A DNA stretch of 64,000 nucleotides. It comes from Agromyces mariniharenae. GTDB taxonomy: Bacteria; Actinomycetota; Actinomycetes; Actinomycetales; Microbacteriaceae. This document shows, piece by piece, positions 42,155-51,737 of the stretch. Every line of letters begins with the position of its first letter. Positions within the stretch are counted from its first letter, which is position 1. The stretch lies in assembly GCF_008122505.1 (NCBI RefSeq), contig NZ_VSSB01000002.1:1162519-1226518 (forward strand). Reading direction: 5' to 3'. The notes beneath the pieces were generated by a model. That model worked only from the letters and a program-made list of their open reading frames with translations, was not told the origin of the DNA and did not search any database. A program made the translations under genes and the position numbers.

Positions 42155-42402
42155 ACGCGGTCACCAGCGCGAAGATTCCGCTCGAGTTCGCCTTCAACCA
42201 CGCATGGCGGCGCTGGCCGGAGGCAGCCCACTCTCCGAGCATCAAGGGCCACGACCCGGCAACCTCTTATGCATCGGGCTCGAGAAGTCCGAGAGACGCT
42301 CTGGTGGCCGTGAGTTCTGCCCACGTCTGATGGTTCCGCTTCCGCGCGTCGACCTCGTCAACGACGGCGCGGACGCTGCTCGGGCCCAATAGCAGGACGG
42401 CG

Positions 42403-42662
42403 CTAGAACCGCGGTGGGAGCTCAATGGTCTTGACAGTCGTGATCACGCCGCGGTCACGGCGTAGTGAGCTGGCCCAGAGGTAGGCGTCGGGTCGGAGGT
42501 TGAATACCTCCGCGGCGGTGTCGGGGTCATCGGTCTTGTAGTGCGTGCGCCACAGATGAAGGCGGTGCACGAACACGGGGCCTCGTCATCGACGGCGAGC
42601 GCACGGACGTGAACGACGCACTCCACCAGTGGAATGCGCAGCGCCACCTCTCCCCGAGGCAA
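42403..42662 (-). pseudogene. Frameshifted remnant next to the tRNA-Pro
   Basis: From ATG at 42662 the frame reads MPRGEVALRIPLVECVVHVR and AVDDEAP; in a shifted frame from about 42578 onward the sequence VFVHRLHLWRTHYKTDDPDT, then FNLRPDAYLWASSLRRDRG, runs cleanly to TAG at 42403-42405. Joining both gives a coherent protein of about 86 residues with coding-like composition, so a single indel seems to have broken it. It sits between the last island genes and the tRNA and may mark the island edge. The family is unknown. Confidence 0.5.
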
Positions 42663-42680
42663 ACGCTGCTCCCAAAACGA

Positions 42681-42717
42681 AGAGAGCCCCCCGCATTTCT
42701 GCGAGGGGCTCTCTTTC
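42681..42717 (-). terminator. Terminator downstream of tRNA-Pro
   Basis: AGAGAGCCCC (42681-42690) and GGGGCTCTCT (42705-42714) pair perfectly, with additional GCA/TGC pairing in the loop side. On the minus strand it is followed by a T-rich stretch (TTCGTTTTG), suiting termination of the tRNA transcript about 50 nt after its 3' end. Confidence 0.8.
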
Positions 42718-42767
42718 GGCCTCCGAGGAGGTCCCTTTGTCCAAAGGTTGGAACATCCTCAATATGG

Positions 42768-42841
<74 letters not shown>

Positions 42842-43067
42842 ATGCCGACCGATTCCTCGGAAGGCAACTCGACCATCATAGCGGCATCCGGAGGCGTGCT
42901 CGTGCACGCGCGGGCCCCCGCTGCGCACGAGGCCGAGCCGGGAACCGCCCAGCCGATGCATCGCCGGGACATACCCCGCGCATAGGGTTCGGGCATAGGC
43001 TCGGCACGACCCATGCATTCGATCGTCGAATGCCCGCGCCCGCGCGGACCGATCCCCGGAGGACACC

Positions 43068-43637
43068 TTGCCTGACGCCACCCCTCGCCGCCTCGCCCTG
43101 AACATCCCGCTCATCGTGCTGTGGGTCGCCTCGATTGCGGTCGGCGCGATCGGCTACTGGCAGCTCCGCGCGGGCAACGCGGGCCAGGCCGACTTCTACA
43201 ACACCGGCGGATCCGACTACCTCACCTACCTCGACCTGCAGACGCAGTCCACGATCGGCGGCATGCTGCTCATCGCCGGCATCGTCGGCGTGCTCGTCGC
43301 TCTGGCAGTGCACGCGCGCAACCGCCACGCCTCGGTCGTGGCGCGCGAGGCCCTCGCCGCCGCAGCGCCGGTCGCGCTCGTCGAGGTCGACGAGTTCGAC
43401 GAGTACGACGACGCCGACGACACGGATGCCGCAGCGGATCTTCCGGCGCGTGACGGGGCCGCTGCCGCCACCGTGCCCGCCGCGGCATCCGCCGAGACCA
43501 CGAGCGACGAGGCTGCCGAGGCCGCTGAGGCATCCGCCGCCGTCACGGCGACCGAGACGCCCGGAACCGACACCGAGCCCGCCGCGGCCGAGACCGACGA
43601 GTCCGCGGCATCCGGCACCGACCACCCGAAGGCCTGA
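43068..43637 (+). CDS. Two-TM membrane protein with acidic Ala-rich tail
   Basis: A 189-residue protein starting with TTG at 43068, preceded by GGAGG 5 nt upstream. Two membrane helices (IPLIVLWVASIAVGAIGYW and GGMLLIAGIVGVLVALAVHA) enclose a short outer loop (FYNTGGSDYLTYLDL). The C-terminal 100 residues are Ala/Glu/Thr/Asp-rich and probably disordered. It is the first gene after the tRNA on the core side. It is typical of small Micrococcales membrane proteins of unknown role. Confidence 0.8.
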   Translation: MPDATPRRLALNIPLIVLWVASIAVGAIGYWQLRAGNAGQADFYNTGGSDYLTYLDLQTQSTIGGMLLIAGIVGVLVALAVHARNRHASVVAREALAAAAPVALVEVDEFDEYDDADDTDAAADLPARDGAAAATVPAAASAETTSDEAAEAAEASAAVTATETPGTDTEPAAAETDESAASGTDHPKA

Positions 43638-43661
43638 CCCGAGGACGCGACCCGGAGACGC

Positions 43662-44318
43662 TCAGAGGTACCGTCGCACCTCGTCCATGAACGCCTTCGG
43701 GTCGTCGACCCAGATGCGCACGGCCGAGATCTCCTGTTCGCCGCCCTTGGGCGGCAGACCCGGCAGGCGCACGACGGTCGGCCGTTCGAGCTCGATCTCG
43801 ATGATCGTCTCGTCCTGCATCCGGAAGGCGAGCGTACGCCCGCCGTCGGTCTCGACGATGCGCGGCGACTTCGGCTCGTCGACACGCTTCAGGCGCGCGA
43901 CCGACGCGATGTCGTCCCACGCGAGCGGGACGTCGACCTCGAGGCCCTGCCGGACCCGGATGCCCTCCGGCCCGACGGTGTGCGGCCGCATGAGGTAGGC
44001 GCAGAGCAGGCCGAACATCCAGGTGACGCCCCAGATCCCGAGGATGAGGAACCCGATGCGCACGGCCGGCCACCGGTGCACGATGAGGTCGACGATCGGG
44101 ATCTCGACCGCCGACAGCACGATGAAGATGACCAGCACGGTCAGCACGGGCTTGTGGTACCCGAATCCCGCAGCCCCGCGCGGGATGGCCGGCCGGCGCA
44201 AGATGAACCGCCCGATGTTCGCGTAGATGCTGAGCTCGACGAGGAGCGCGCGCTTCAGGAACGACCCGGTGCGCAGCCAGGCGGATGCCGCGGCGCGGCG
44301 TTCGGTCGCGACGCTCAT
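43662..44318 (-). CDS. Membrane protein with C-terminal PH-like domain
   Basis: A 218-residue protein. Two membrane helices (VLTVLVIFIVLSAVEIPIVDLIV and IGFLILGIWGVTWMFGLLCAYL) are followed by a beta-rich region (GIRVRQGLEVDVPLAWDDIASVARL) that resembles a bacterial PH-like domain. It overlaps the MarR gene by 4 nt (44315-44318) and is co-transcribed with it. Its role is unknown; it may be a target or partner of the regulator. Confidence 0.75.
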   Translation of the reverse strand: MSVATERRAAASAWLRTGSFLKRALLVELSIYANIGRFILRRPAIPRGAAGFGYHKPVLTVLVIFIVLSAVEIPIVDLIVHRWPAVRIGFLILGIWGVTWMFGLLCAYLMRPHTVGPEGIRVRQGLEVDVPLAWDDIASVARLKRVDEPKSPRIVETDGGRTLAFRMQDETIIEIELERPTVVRLPGLPPKGGEQEISAVRIWVDDPKAFMDEVRRYL

Positions 44319-44821
44319 GCCCCGGCCGCCTCACGCGCGGCCCGCGCGGCGACGTCGGACTCGACCAGCTCCCGCAGGCGTGCCGCGATCGCGTCGACGC
44401 CGCGCTCGAGGGCCGGCCGATCGGCGGGGTCGACGGCGCCAAGCAGCTCGGCGGTGAGCTCGGCGTGCTCGCCCTGCATCTCCCGCATGCGTCGACGGGC
44501 CTGGGCGGTCAGCGACACGATCGTGGCTCGACGATCCGTCGGATGGGGCGATCGGGCGACGTGACCCCCGGCCTCGAGCGCGTCGACGAGGCCGGTGATG
44601 TTGCGTGCGCTCACCTCGAGGCGCGTCGCGAGGGCCTGCTGCGTCATCGGGCCCGCGTGCGACAGCTCCCAGAGCACGCGCACCCGGGCCGGCGTGAGCG
44701 ACGTGCCCTCGAACGCCCGCGCCATGTCCTGCTGGAACAGTTCGCCGATCTCGATCAGCCGATCGAGCACGGTCGGCACGGGCGCGCCTGCGGCGGTTCG
44801 GTCGGCGCGTTCGCTGGTCAT
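44315..44821 (-). CDS. MarR family transcriptional regulator
   Basis: A 168-residue protein with the winged-helix core of MarR proteins: LTPARVRVLWELSHAGPMTQ, the recognition helix LEVSARNITGLVDALEA and the wing HVARSPHPTDRRATIVSLT. MarR dimers bind palindromes and respond to small ligands or oxidants. It is followed by the membrane protein in the same operon and faces the divergent GNAT gene; a 4-bp inverted repeat just upstream (44827-44840) could be its operator. Confidence 0.9.
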   Translation of the reverse strand: MTSERADRTAAGAPVPTVLDRLIEIGELFQQDMARAFEGTSLTPARVRVLWELSHAGPMTQQALATRLEVSARNITGLVDALEAGGHVARSPHPTDRRATIVSLTAQARRRMREMQGEHAELTAELLGAVDPADRPALERGVDAIAARLRELVESDVAARAAREAAGA

Positions 44822-44826
44822 ATCGT

Positions 44827-44840
44827 GATGCTACTACATC
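44827..44840. promoter_or_regulatory. Possible MarR operator
   Basis: GATG-N6-CATC lies 6 nt upstream of the MarR start codon, in the divergent region shared with the GNAT gene. The symmetry is short, so this is tentative. Confidence 0.35.
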
Positions 44841-44913
44841 GTTACCTCACTTCACGAATTGGCCCGACCGCGCCGACTCGACGGATGTCGCACGCCCGGG
44901 TTACGGTGACGAC

Positions 44914-45537
44914 ATGCAGCACGCCACGACCGACGACCCCCGCACCGGCGAGCTTCGCGTCGTGCCCGCGCAGGATGCGCCGTTCGCCGACGTCGAGGCC
45001 GTCTTCGGCACGAAGGGCGACCCGGCCCACTGCTGGTGCCAGTGGTACAAGATCCCCGGCAGCAACTGGCGCTCCGTGGGCGACGAGGCCCTGCGCGGCC
45101 GGCTCGAGGCGCAGCTCGCGACCTCCGACTCCGGTCCCGGGCTGCTCGCCTACGACGGCGACAGGCCGGTCGGCTGGTGCGCGGTCGAGCCGCGAGGCAA
45201 CCTCGTGCGACTCCCCCACAGCCGCATCGTCGCGGGCGGCACGCCCGACCCCGACTTCGGCGATCCCGGCGTCTGGGCGGTCTCGTGCTTCGTCGTGCCC
45301 CGGGCGTTCCGCAGGCGCGGCGTGGGCGGCGTCCTCGCCGAGGCGGCGGTCGCCTACGCCCGCGATCACGGCGCCCGGGTGCTCGAGGCCTACGCCGTCG
45401 ACCCGACCGTGCGAGAGAAGATCCCGGCCGCCGAGCTGTTCCACGGCACCGTCGGCATGTTCGAGCGCGCGGGCTTCACCGAGGTCGCGCGGCCCAAGCC
45501 CGACCGGGCGATCATGCAGCTCCGGCTGCGCGACTGA
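44914..45537 (+). CDS. GNAT family N-acetyltransferase
   Basis: A 207-residue protein. The acetyl-CoA loop is visible as VPRAFRRRGVGGVLAEAAVAYA (about residues 128-149, RRxGxG pattern), with the preceding strand VWAVSCFVV and a C-terminal GMFERAGFTEVAR. The N-terminal PAHCWCQWYK stretch is typical of one subgroup. It is divergent from MarR. The substrate is unknown. Confidence 0.88.
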   Translation: MQHATTDDPRTGELRVVPAQDAPFADVEAVFGTKGDPAHCWCQWYKIPGSNWRSVGDEALRGRLEAQLATSDSGPGLLAYDGDRPVGWCAVEPRGNLVRLPHSRIVAGGTPDPDFGDPGVWAVSCFVVPRAFRRRGVGGVLAEAAVAYARDHGARVLEAYAVDPTVREKIPAAELFHGTVGMFERAGFTEVARPKPDRAIMQLRLRD

Positions 45538-45551
45538 CCCCGGGTCCGCGA

Positions 45552-45595
45552 GCGCTGACGGCCGGTCGCGGCCCGCAGCGACCGGCCGTCAGCGC
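45552..45595. terminator. Bidirectional terminator between GNAT and CHAD genes
   Basis: GCGCTGACGGCCGGTCGC (45552-45569) and its exact complement (45578-45595) form an 18-bp perfect stem. It follows the GNAT stop by 14 nt, and the CHAD-gene stop codon (45589-45591) lies inside the right arm. Confidence 0.8.
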
Positions 45596-46554
45596 GACGA
45601 CCACTCCTTCGCGGCGTGCTCGAGGTCGTGCACGACCTTCGTCAGGTGGTCGAGCCGGTCGGCGGCCCGCAGGTCGGCCGCCTCGGCGAGCCGCTCGTAC
45701 GCGTCCATCGGCTCGCCGTCGTGCGCAGCGTGCGCTCCGGCGCGTCGCACGTGCTCGGCGAACAGCACCTCGTCGCGGTGGTCCCCGAGCACGTCGTGCA
45801 CGGCCTCCCCCGCCTCCGCGAGGGCATTCGCGCGATCGCCGAAGAGTGCTACGGGCTCCTCGACGACAGCCTCGGCCGCGTAGCGCAGGCGCCGGCCCGC
45901 CTTGCGCGCGTCGTGCAGCCGGTCGGTGGCGGATGCCGCATCGACGCGCCGGGCACGGCGGACCGCGCGCTTCGCCTCCCGTCCGAGCAGGCGCCCGAGC
46001 TCGTCTCGAGCAGGCTCGTCGGCCAGCGGCGTGCGGGCGGGATCCTCGAGGAACGCGGCGAGCACCTCGCGTCGGGCGGCCGCCCGCGGCATCCGCTGCC
46101 GTTCGACGAGGCGGGCGTGGGCGAGGCGATGGGCCACGACCTCGTCGTCGACGAGTCGTGCGCGCATCGACGCGATGTCGTCGGAGTCGAGCCCCCACTC
46201 GTCGATGGCCAGCTGCAGCGCCTCTTCGGCGACCTGCACGCGCACCTCGATGTCGCGCACCGTGCCCAGCTCATGGCCGAGCTCCCGGAACGAGCGGCGC
46301 ACCGCCTGCACCACCCCCGCGTCGAAGAGCGGGGCGTAGGCGGCGAGCACGCTGCGCAGGCGCCGCACGTGCGTGCGCAGCTGGTGCACCGCGTCGGGCT
46401 CGTCGTCGAGCGCCGCCGGTTCGAGCTCCTCGAGCCGAGCTCCGATCGCGCGCACCGCGGCGAGCACCGTCTCGCCGGCGTCCATCCAGGCGAGCTCCGA
46501 CGCCTGCGACGCAGCCCCGCCCGCGTCCTCGCGCTCGTCCTCGGCGTCGCCCAT
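45589..46554 (-). CDS. CHAD domain protein
   Basis: A 321-residue all-helical protein. The conserved His-rich CHAD features are visible: VHQLRTHVRRLRSVLAAY, then FRELGHELGTVRDIEV and LHDARKAGRRLRYAAE. CHAD domains bind polyphosphate through positively charged pockets. No triphosphatase (CYTH) domain is attached. Its stop codon is inside the terminator stem. It lies next to DUF167 and der. Confidence 0.9.
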   Translation of the reverse strand: MGDAEDEREDAGGAASQASELAWMDAGETVLAAVRAIGARLEELEPAALDDEPDAVHQLRTHVRRLRSVLAAYAPLFDAGVVQAVRRSFRELGHELGTVRDIEVRVQVAEEALQLAIDEWGLDSDDIASMRARLVDDEVVAHRLAHARLVERQRMPRAAARREVLAAFLEDPARTPLADEPARDELGRLLGREAKRAVRRARRVDAASATDRLHDARKAGRRLRYAAEAVVEEPVALFGDRANALAEAGEAVHDVLGDHRDEVLFAEHVRRAGAHAAHDGEPMDAYERLAEAADLRAADRLDHLTKVVHDLEHAAKEWSSR

Positions 46555-46586
46555 GTCGCAATCGTAGGCACGGGCGTCGCGAACCG

Positions 46587-46826
46587 TCAGTCGACCCCGC
46601 CGACGGAGACGCGCTTGATGCGTGCGGTGTGCCCGCGGAGGATCACCACGTCGCCGCGGCGCACCCCGAAGTGGGCGGCGAGTGCGCGGATGACACCCTC
46701 GTTCGCCGCTCCGTCGACAGCGCGCTCGCGCACGTGCACGGTGAGCGAGGCGCCGGGGTCCTCGGGCGTCTCATCCACGAACGGGCCGCGACGGCTGCCT
46801 GGCTTCACGCGGACGGTGATCTCCAT
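46587..46826 (-). CDS. DUF167 (YggU) family protein
   Basis: A 79-residue protein with the DUF167 core: ITVRVKPGSRRGPFVDE, then LTVHVRERAVDGAANEGVIRALAAHFGV and the closing KRVSVGGVD. The family is small and of unknown biochemical function. It lies between CHAD and der on the same strand. Confidence 0.9.
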   Translation of the reverse strand: MEITVRVKPGSRRGPFVDETPEDPGASLTVHVRERAVDGAANEGVIRALAAHFGVRRGDVVILRGHTARIKRVSVGGVD

Positions 46827-46884
46827 GGGTCTCCTCCGTGGTGCGATCGCCCCGCCTGCGGAATCCCCGTGGCCTGCGGTGATG

Positions 46885-48402
46885 CTACCGCTGGCGACGC
46901 TCGCGCACGCGCATGTTCAGCACGATCGGCGAGCCCTCGAAGCCGTAGATCTCGCGCAGGCGCCGCTGGATGAACCGGCGGTAGCCCGGGTCGAGGAATC
47001 CGGTCGTGAAGAGCACGAACGTCGGCGGGCGGGTCGCCGCCTGCGTGCCGAACAGGATGCGGGGCTGCTTGCCGCCGCGAACGGGGTGCGGATGCTCCTG
47101 CGTGAGCTCGGTGAGGAAGGCGTTGAACTTGCCCGTTGGGATGCGGGTGTCCCACGAATCGAGCGCGAGCTCGAGGGCGGGCACGAGCTTCTCGAGATGG
47201 CGCCCGGTCTTCGCCGAGATGTTCACGCGCGGCGCCCACGCCACGTGGTGCAGGTCCTGCTCGATCTCGCGCTCGAGGTAGCGGCGACGGTCGTCGTCGA
47301 GCAGGTCCCACTTGTTGTAGGCGAGCACGAGCGCCCGGCCCGACTCGAGCACGAGGTCGATGATGCGCACGTCCTGCTCGGAGATCGGCTGCGAGACGTC
47401 GAGCAGCACGACCGCGACCTCCGCCTTCTCGAGCGCGGCCTGGGTGCGCAGCGACGCGTAGAAGTCGGCGCCCTGCTGCAGGTGCACGCGACGACGGATG
47501 CCGGCGGTGTCCACGAACCGCCAGATTCGGCCGCCGAGCTCGATCTGCTCGTCGACGGGGTCGCGGGTCGTGCCGGCGAGCTCGTTGACGACCACGCGCT
47601 CCTCGCCCGCGGCCTTGTTGAGCAGGCTCGACTTGCCCACGTTCGGACGGCCGAGGATCGCGACCCGGCGGGGCCCGCCGAACTCCTCCTTCGCCACCGC
47701 CGAGACCTGCGGCAGCACCTTGAAGACCTCGTCGAGCAGGTCGGCCACGCCGCGCCCATGGAGCGCCGAGACGGGGTACGGCTCGCCGAGTCCCAGGTTC
47801 CAGAGCGCGGCGGCCTCTGGCTCCTGGCGCGCGTCGTCGACCTTGTTCCCCACGAGGAAGACGGGCTTCTTCGTCTTGCGGAGCAGCCGCACGACATGCT
47901 CGTCGGTCGCGGTGGCGCCGACCATGGCGTCGACGACGAACAGCACGACGTCGGACAGGTCGATCGCGACCTCCGCCTGCGCCGCGACCGAGGCGTCGAT
48001 GCCGCGGGCGTCGGGCTCCCACCCGCCGGTGTCGACGAGCGTGAACCGCCGGTCGAGCCACTCGCCCTTGTACGAGACGCGGTCGCGCGTGACGCCCGGC
48101 GTGTCCTCGACGACGGCCTCGCGGCGGCCGAGGATGCGGTTCACGAGGGCGGACTTGCCGACGTTGGGGCGGCCCACGATCGCGATGACGGGGAGCGCCG
48201 GGAGGTAGCGGATGCCCTCCTCGCCCTCCTCCGAGATCTCGAGCACCTCGAGGTCGTCCTCGTCGAGCTCGTAGTCGGAGAGGCCCGACCGCAGGGCAGC
48301 GGCGCGCTGCTCGGCGAGGTCCTCGTCGACGTCGGCGAGCCGCTCGGCGAGGTCGTCGTCGGCGACGGACTCGTCGTCGTACTCGTCGCGCTGGTCGGTC
48401 AT
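46885..48402 (-). CDS. der: GTPase Der (EngA), ribosome assembly
   Basis: A 505-residue protein with an acidic N-terminal extension of about 68 residues, then two GTPase domains in tandem: [12 protein letters not shown] (about 77-88) and [12 protein letters not shown] (about 250-261), each with DTGG/DTAG and NKVD/NKWD motifs, and a C-terminal KH-like domain ending [16 protein letters not shown]. Der acts in 50S subunit maturation. The N-terminal extension is common in actinobacteria. It follows cmk by 49 nt, as in many related genomes. Confidence 0.96.
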   Translation of the reverse strand: MTDQRDEYDDESVADDDLAERLADVDEDLAEQRAAALRSGLSDYELDEDDLEVLEISEEGEEGIRYLPALPVIAIVGRPNVGKSALVNRILGRREAVVEDTPGVTRDRVSYKGEWLDRRFTLVDTGGWEPDARGIDASVAAQAEVAIDLSDVVLFVVDAMVGATATDEHVVRLLRKTKKPVFLVGNKVDDARQEPEAAALWNLGLGEPYPVSALHGRGVADLLDEVFKVLPQVSAVAKEEFGGPRRVAILGRPNVGKSSLLNKAAGEERVVVNELAGTTRDPVDEQIELGGRIWRFVDTAGIRRRVHLQQGADFYASLRTQAALEKAEVAVVLLDVSQPISEQDVRIIDLVLESGRALVLAYNKWDLLDDDRRRYLEREIEQDLHHVAWAPRVNISAKTGRHLEKLVPALELALDSWDTRIPTGKFNAFLTELTQEHPHPVRGGKQPRILFGTQAATRPPTFVLFTTGFLDPGYRRFIQRRLREIYGFEGSPIVLNMRVRERRQR

Positions 48403-48451
48403 GGTGCCTCCTCGGAAGTCTGGATGCGCCGGGCTCCGGCCCGTCGCGGCG

Positions 48452-49150
48452 CTAGCGCACCGCCTCGGGCTGCGCGGCCCGGATCACGCCGATCACGGCC
48501 TCGACCGTCTGGTCGAAGTCGAGCTCGGTCGAGTCGACGGTCGTCACGCCGTCGGCGGCGGTCATGAAGTCGACCACCTTGGCGTCGGCTTCGTCGCGCC
48601 GGCGCAGCTGCTCCCCCGTGTACTCGGCCGGAACGTCGACGAGCTCGGCGGAACGCCTCGCAATTCTAACCTCCTCCGACGCGGTGAGCAGGATCCGCAC
48701 GGGTGCATCGGGCGCGACGACCGTCGTGATGTCGCGTCCCTCGACGACGATGCCCGGATGCCGCTCGTCGGCCATGATGCCGCGGAACAGCTCGATGAGG
48801 TGCGTGCGCACCTCGGGCACCTTGGCGACCCGGCTCACGATCGCCGAGATATGGGGCTCGCGGATCGCGGTCGTCACGTCGACCTCGCCGACGTGCACCG
48901 CGTAGCCGGCCGGGTCGGTGCCGATGCGGTAGGCGAAGCTCGGCAGGCTCGAGACGACGGATGCCGCGTCGTCGGTGTCGATCCCGGATGCCTCGGCGTG
49001 CCAGGCGAGCGCACGGTACGCGGCGCCCGTGTCGAGGAAGCCGTAGCCCAGCTGGCGGGCGACCTCCTTGGACACGCTCGACTTGCCGCTGCCGGCTGGC
49101 CCGTCGACGGCCACGACGAGGGGAATGACGGGGGTGTGGGTCACGTTCAT
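48452..49150 (-). CDS. cmk: Cytidylate kinase
   Basis: A 232-residue protein; Walker [13 protein letters not shown] lies about 16-27, followed by [16 protein letters not shown] and [21 protein letters not shown]. It phosphorylates CMP and dCMP. ATG at 49150 overlaps the tyrA stop (ATGA), so translation is coupled; the much longer in-frame reading upstream is on a shadow frame of tyrA and is discarded. Confidence 0.95.
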   Translation of the reverse strand: MNVTHTPVIPLVVAVDGPAGSGKSSVSKEVARQLGYGFLDTGAAYRALAWHAEASGIDTDDAASVVSSLPSFAYRIGTDPAGYAVHVGEVDVTTAIREPHISAIVSRVAKVPEVRTHLIELFRGIMADERHPGIVVEGRDITTVVAPDAPVRILLTASEEVRIARRSAELVDVPAEYTGEQLRRRDEADAKVVDFMTAADGVTTVDSTELDFDQTVEAVIGVIRAAQPEAVR

Positions 49151-50229
49151 CCTGCGATCCGCCAGCCGCGCTCGGCCAGCTCGTTGGTGAGTCGGTCGGC
49201 CGCCTCGGGGAGCACGGCGATCTCGGCGAGGCCGACCTGCCGCCCGGGCGAGTGCTCGAGCCGGAGGTCCTCGAGGTTGACGCCGATCTCGCCGATCTCG
49301 GCGAGCAGGCGCGCGAGCTGCCCCGGGCGGTCGTCGACCATCACGACGATGGTCGTGAAGCGCTTGTCGGTGCCGTGCTTGCCGGGCAGGCGTTCGACCC
49401 CGGTGTTGCCGCCGGTCAACTCCTCCGCCACGCGGCGTCGGGCCCCGGGCGCGGCCGGATCGTCGAGCGCGTCGATGAAGCGGTCGAGGTCCTCGCGGTA
49501 GGCGAGGAGGATGTCGCGCACGGGCGCGGCGTTCGCGCCGAGGATCTGCACCCACAGGTCGGGGTCGCTCGCCGCGATGCGGGTGACGTCGCGGACACCC
49601 TGGCCGGCGAGACCGAGGGCGGCGTGCGGCGCCTCGATGAACCGCCGGGCCATGATGCTCGAGACCACTTGCGGCACGTGCGAGATGAGTGCGACGCCGC
49701 GGTCGTGCTCGTCGGGCGTCATCTCCACGAGGGTCGCGCCGAGGTCGAGGATGAGGTCGTCGATCGCGCTCGCGCGCCGGTAGCTGATCTCGTCGTGCGC
49801 GGCGACCACCCATGGCCGGCCGGCGAAGAGGTCGGCGCGCGCCGCGAGGGGTCCGCCGCGCTCCCGGCCTGCGAGCGGGTGCGAGCCGATGTACCGCGAG
49901 ACGTCGGCGCCGGCTTCGACGAGCTCGTCGAGGATGCCGGCCTTCACGCTCGCGACATCCGTCACGATCGCCTCGGGGAACGCCGCCAGTTCGGCGGCGA
50001 CGACCGAGGCCGTGACGTCGGGCGGCACCGCGACCACGATGAGCTGCGGGGCGTCCTCGGGCTGCGCCCGCCGGCCGGCGCCGAGGTCGACCGCGATGGC
50101 GACGTGCGTGGGCGATGCGTCGGCGAGGATGACGTCGATGCCGCGGGCGCGCAGGCCGAGCGCCACGCTCGTGCCGAGCAGGCCGGCGCCGACGACGCGC
50201 ACGGGCCCGACCAGGCGTGATTCGACCAC
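49147..50229 (-). CDS. tyrA: Prephenate dehydrogenase with ACT domain
   Basis: A 360-residue protein. An N-terminal NAD-binding fold ([17 protein letters not shown]) and the substrate region ([22 protein letters not shown]) are followed by an ACT regulatory domain ([21 protein letters not shown]). It converts prephenate to 4-hydroxyphenylpyruvate in tyrosine synthesis; the ACT domain suggests tyrosine feedback. GTG at 50229 follows GGGGAAG, 1 nt after the rluB stop. Confidence 0.93.
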   Translation of the reverse strand: MVESRLVGPVRVVGAGLLGTSVALGLRARGIDVILADASPTHVAIAVDLGAGRRAQPEDAPQLIVVAVPPDVTASVVAAELAAFPEAIVTDVASVKAGILDELVEAGADVSRYIGSHPLAGRERGGPLAARADLFAGRPWVVAAHDEISYRRASAIDDLILDLGATLVEMTPDEHDRGVALISHVPQVVSSIMARRFIEAPHAALGLAGQGVRDVTRIAASDPDLWVQILGANAAPVRDILLAYREDLDRFIDALDDPAAPGARRRVAEELTGGNTGVERLPGKHGTDKRFTTIVVMVDDRPGQLARLLAEIGEIGVNLEDLRLEHSPGRQVGLAEIAVLPEAADRLTNELAERGWRIAG

Positions 50230-50230
50230 G

Positions 50231-51052
50231 TCAGCGCTTCCCCTTCCGGCCGGCGTCCGCCGCACGGGAGAGGGTGAGGAGCTGGCCGAGTTCCACCTTA
50301 GTCAACTCGCGCATGGCGCCCGATCGCAGGGTGCCGAGGTTGAGCGGCCCGAAGCTGCGCCGCACGAGGTCGACCACCGGATGCCCCACCGCGTCGAGCA
50401 TGCGACGAACGATGCGGTTCCGCCCGGAGTGCAGCGTGAGCTCCACCATGCTGTGGCGCGCGTCGCCCTGCGCCTGCAGGATCCGCGCACGATCGGCGTG
50501 GATGGGGCCGTCGTCGAGCTCGATGCCCGTCTTCAACCGCTGCAGCGTCGCCGGCGTCACGCGGCCGCGCACCTTCGCGATGTACGTCTTCTCGACCCCG
50601 AACGACGGGTGCGCGAGCACGTGCGCGAGCTCGCCGTCGTTCGTGAGCAGCAGCAGCCCGCTCGTCTCGGCGTCGAGCCGGCCGACGTTGTAGACGCGCT
50701 CGTCGAGGTCCTTCGTGAATCGCGTGAGGTCTGGCCGACCCTGCTCGTCGCGCATCGAGGAGACCACGCCGCGCGGCTTGTTGAGCATGTAGTAGCGCTT
50801 CGCGGTGTCGAGCTGCACTGCGACGCCGTCGACCGACACGAGATCGGTCGCCGGGTCGATGCGCGAGCCGAGCTCGGTCACGACGCGGCCGTTCACCTCG
50901 ACGCGGCCCTCGACGATGAGCTGCTCCGACACCCGGCGGCTCGCGACGCCGGCGGCGGCGAGCACCTTCTGCAGGCGCTGACCTTCCCCGGCCGGCAGGT
51001 GTGCCCCGCCCTCGACGCCGTCGCCCCGGTCGCCCGGATCCCGGTCAGTCAC
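50231..51052 (-). CDS. rluB: Pseudouridine synthase, RluB/RsuA type
   Basis: A 273-residue protein. An S4 RNA-binding domain (GQRLQKVLAAAGVASRR, VNGRVV) precedes the catalytic domain with GRLDAETSGLLLLTNDG, which includes the catalytic Asp, and NRIVRRMLDAVGHPV. It modifies a uridine in 23S rRNA by family analogy. The GTG at 51052 overlaps the scpB stop by 8 nt. Confidence 0.93.
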   Translation of the reverse strand: MTDRDPGDRGDGVEGGAHLPAGEGQRLQKVLAAAGVASRRVSEQLIVEGRVEVNGRVVTELGSRIDPATDLVSVDGVAVQLDTAKRYYMLNKPRGVVSSMRDEQGRPDLTRFTKDLDERVYNVGRLDAETSGLLLLTNDGELAHVLAHPSFGVEKTYIAKVRGRVTPATLQRLKTGIELDDGPIHADRARILQAQGDARHSMVELTLHSGRNRIVRRMLDAVGHPVVDLVRRSFGPLNLGTLRSGAMRELTKVELGQLLTLSRAADAGRKGKR

Positions 51053-51737
51053 GATCGAACCCCTCCTGGCCGTCGTCGAGCAGCGGCGAGATGTGCGGCA
51101 GCTCGTCGAGCGAGTTGATGCCGAGGTTGGTGAGCAGCAGGTCGGTCGTGCCGTAGAGGATCGCCCCGGTCTCGGCATCCGTCGCGACCTCGGTGATGAG
51201 CCCGCGGCCGAGCAGCGTGCGCACGACCGAGTCGACGTTCACCGCACGGATCGACGCGATCGACGACCGCGAGATCGGCTGCTTGTAGGCGATGACCGAG
51301 AGCGTCTCGAGCGCCGCCTGCGACAGCCGCGTCGACGCCTGCGTCAGCACGAAGTCGGCCACGAGCGCGTCGTACTCCTCGCGGACGTAGAAGCGCCAGC
51401 CGCCGCCGACCTCCCGCAGCTCGAAGCCGCGACGGATGCCGCGCGCGGCATGCTCCTCGTCGGCCACGTCGGTGCGCGGCTCCCCCGACGGTCCGTCGCC
51501 GTCGTAGTCCGCCCGCAGGCGCGCGATCGACGCGCGGATCTCAGCCACCGGACGTGCGACGGCCGCGGCCAGCGTCACGACGCTGAGCGGCTCGTCGGCG
51601 ATGAACAGGATCGCCTCGAGCGCGCGGTCGAGGTCGAGGCGCGGCTGTCCGGGCACGTCGAGCGGCGTCACGATCGACAGCTCGGGGCCGTTCGTCGCGG
51701 CTTCCGTCATGCCGGCGGCATCCGTGTCATTCGTCAT
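51045..51737 (-). CDS. scpB: Segregation and condensation protein B
   Basis: A 230-residue protein with the two winged helices of ScpB: LEAILFIADEPLSVVTLAA, then RLSQAALETLSVIAYKQPISRSSIASIRAVN. With ScpA it forms the kleisin part of the SMC complex that compacts chromosomes. The start ATG lies inside the scpA 3' end (11-nt overlap). Confidence 0.95.
   Translation of the reverse strand: MTNDTDAAGMTEAATNGPELSIVTPLDVPGQPRLDLDRALEAILFIADEPLSVVTLAAAVARPVAEIRASIARLRADYDGDGPSGEPRTDVADEEHAARGIRRGFELREVGGGWRFYVREEYDALVADFVLTQASTRLSQAALETLSVIAYKQPISRSSIASIRAVNVDSVVRTLLGRGLITEVATDAETGAILYGTTDLLLTNLGINSLDELPHISPLLDDGQEGFDRD

Noticed and set aside
42155..42402. Possible short genes between the last surface gene and the remnant
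   Set aside because: Frames of up to 90 codons exist but lack ribosome sites and coherent sequence.
44285..46973. Two long plus-strand frames of 532 and 645 codons
   Set aside because: Arg/Ala/Pro-rich composition typical of shadow frames; real genes MarR, GNAT and CHAD cover the region.
45616..48567. 983-codon plus-strand open frame
   Set aside because: Antisense to CHAD, DUF167 and der; high-G+C DNA keeps such shadow frames open.
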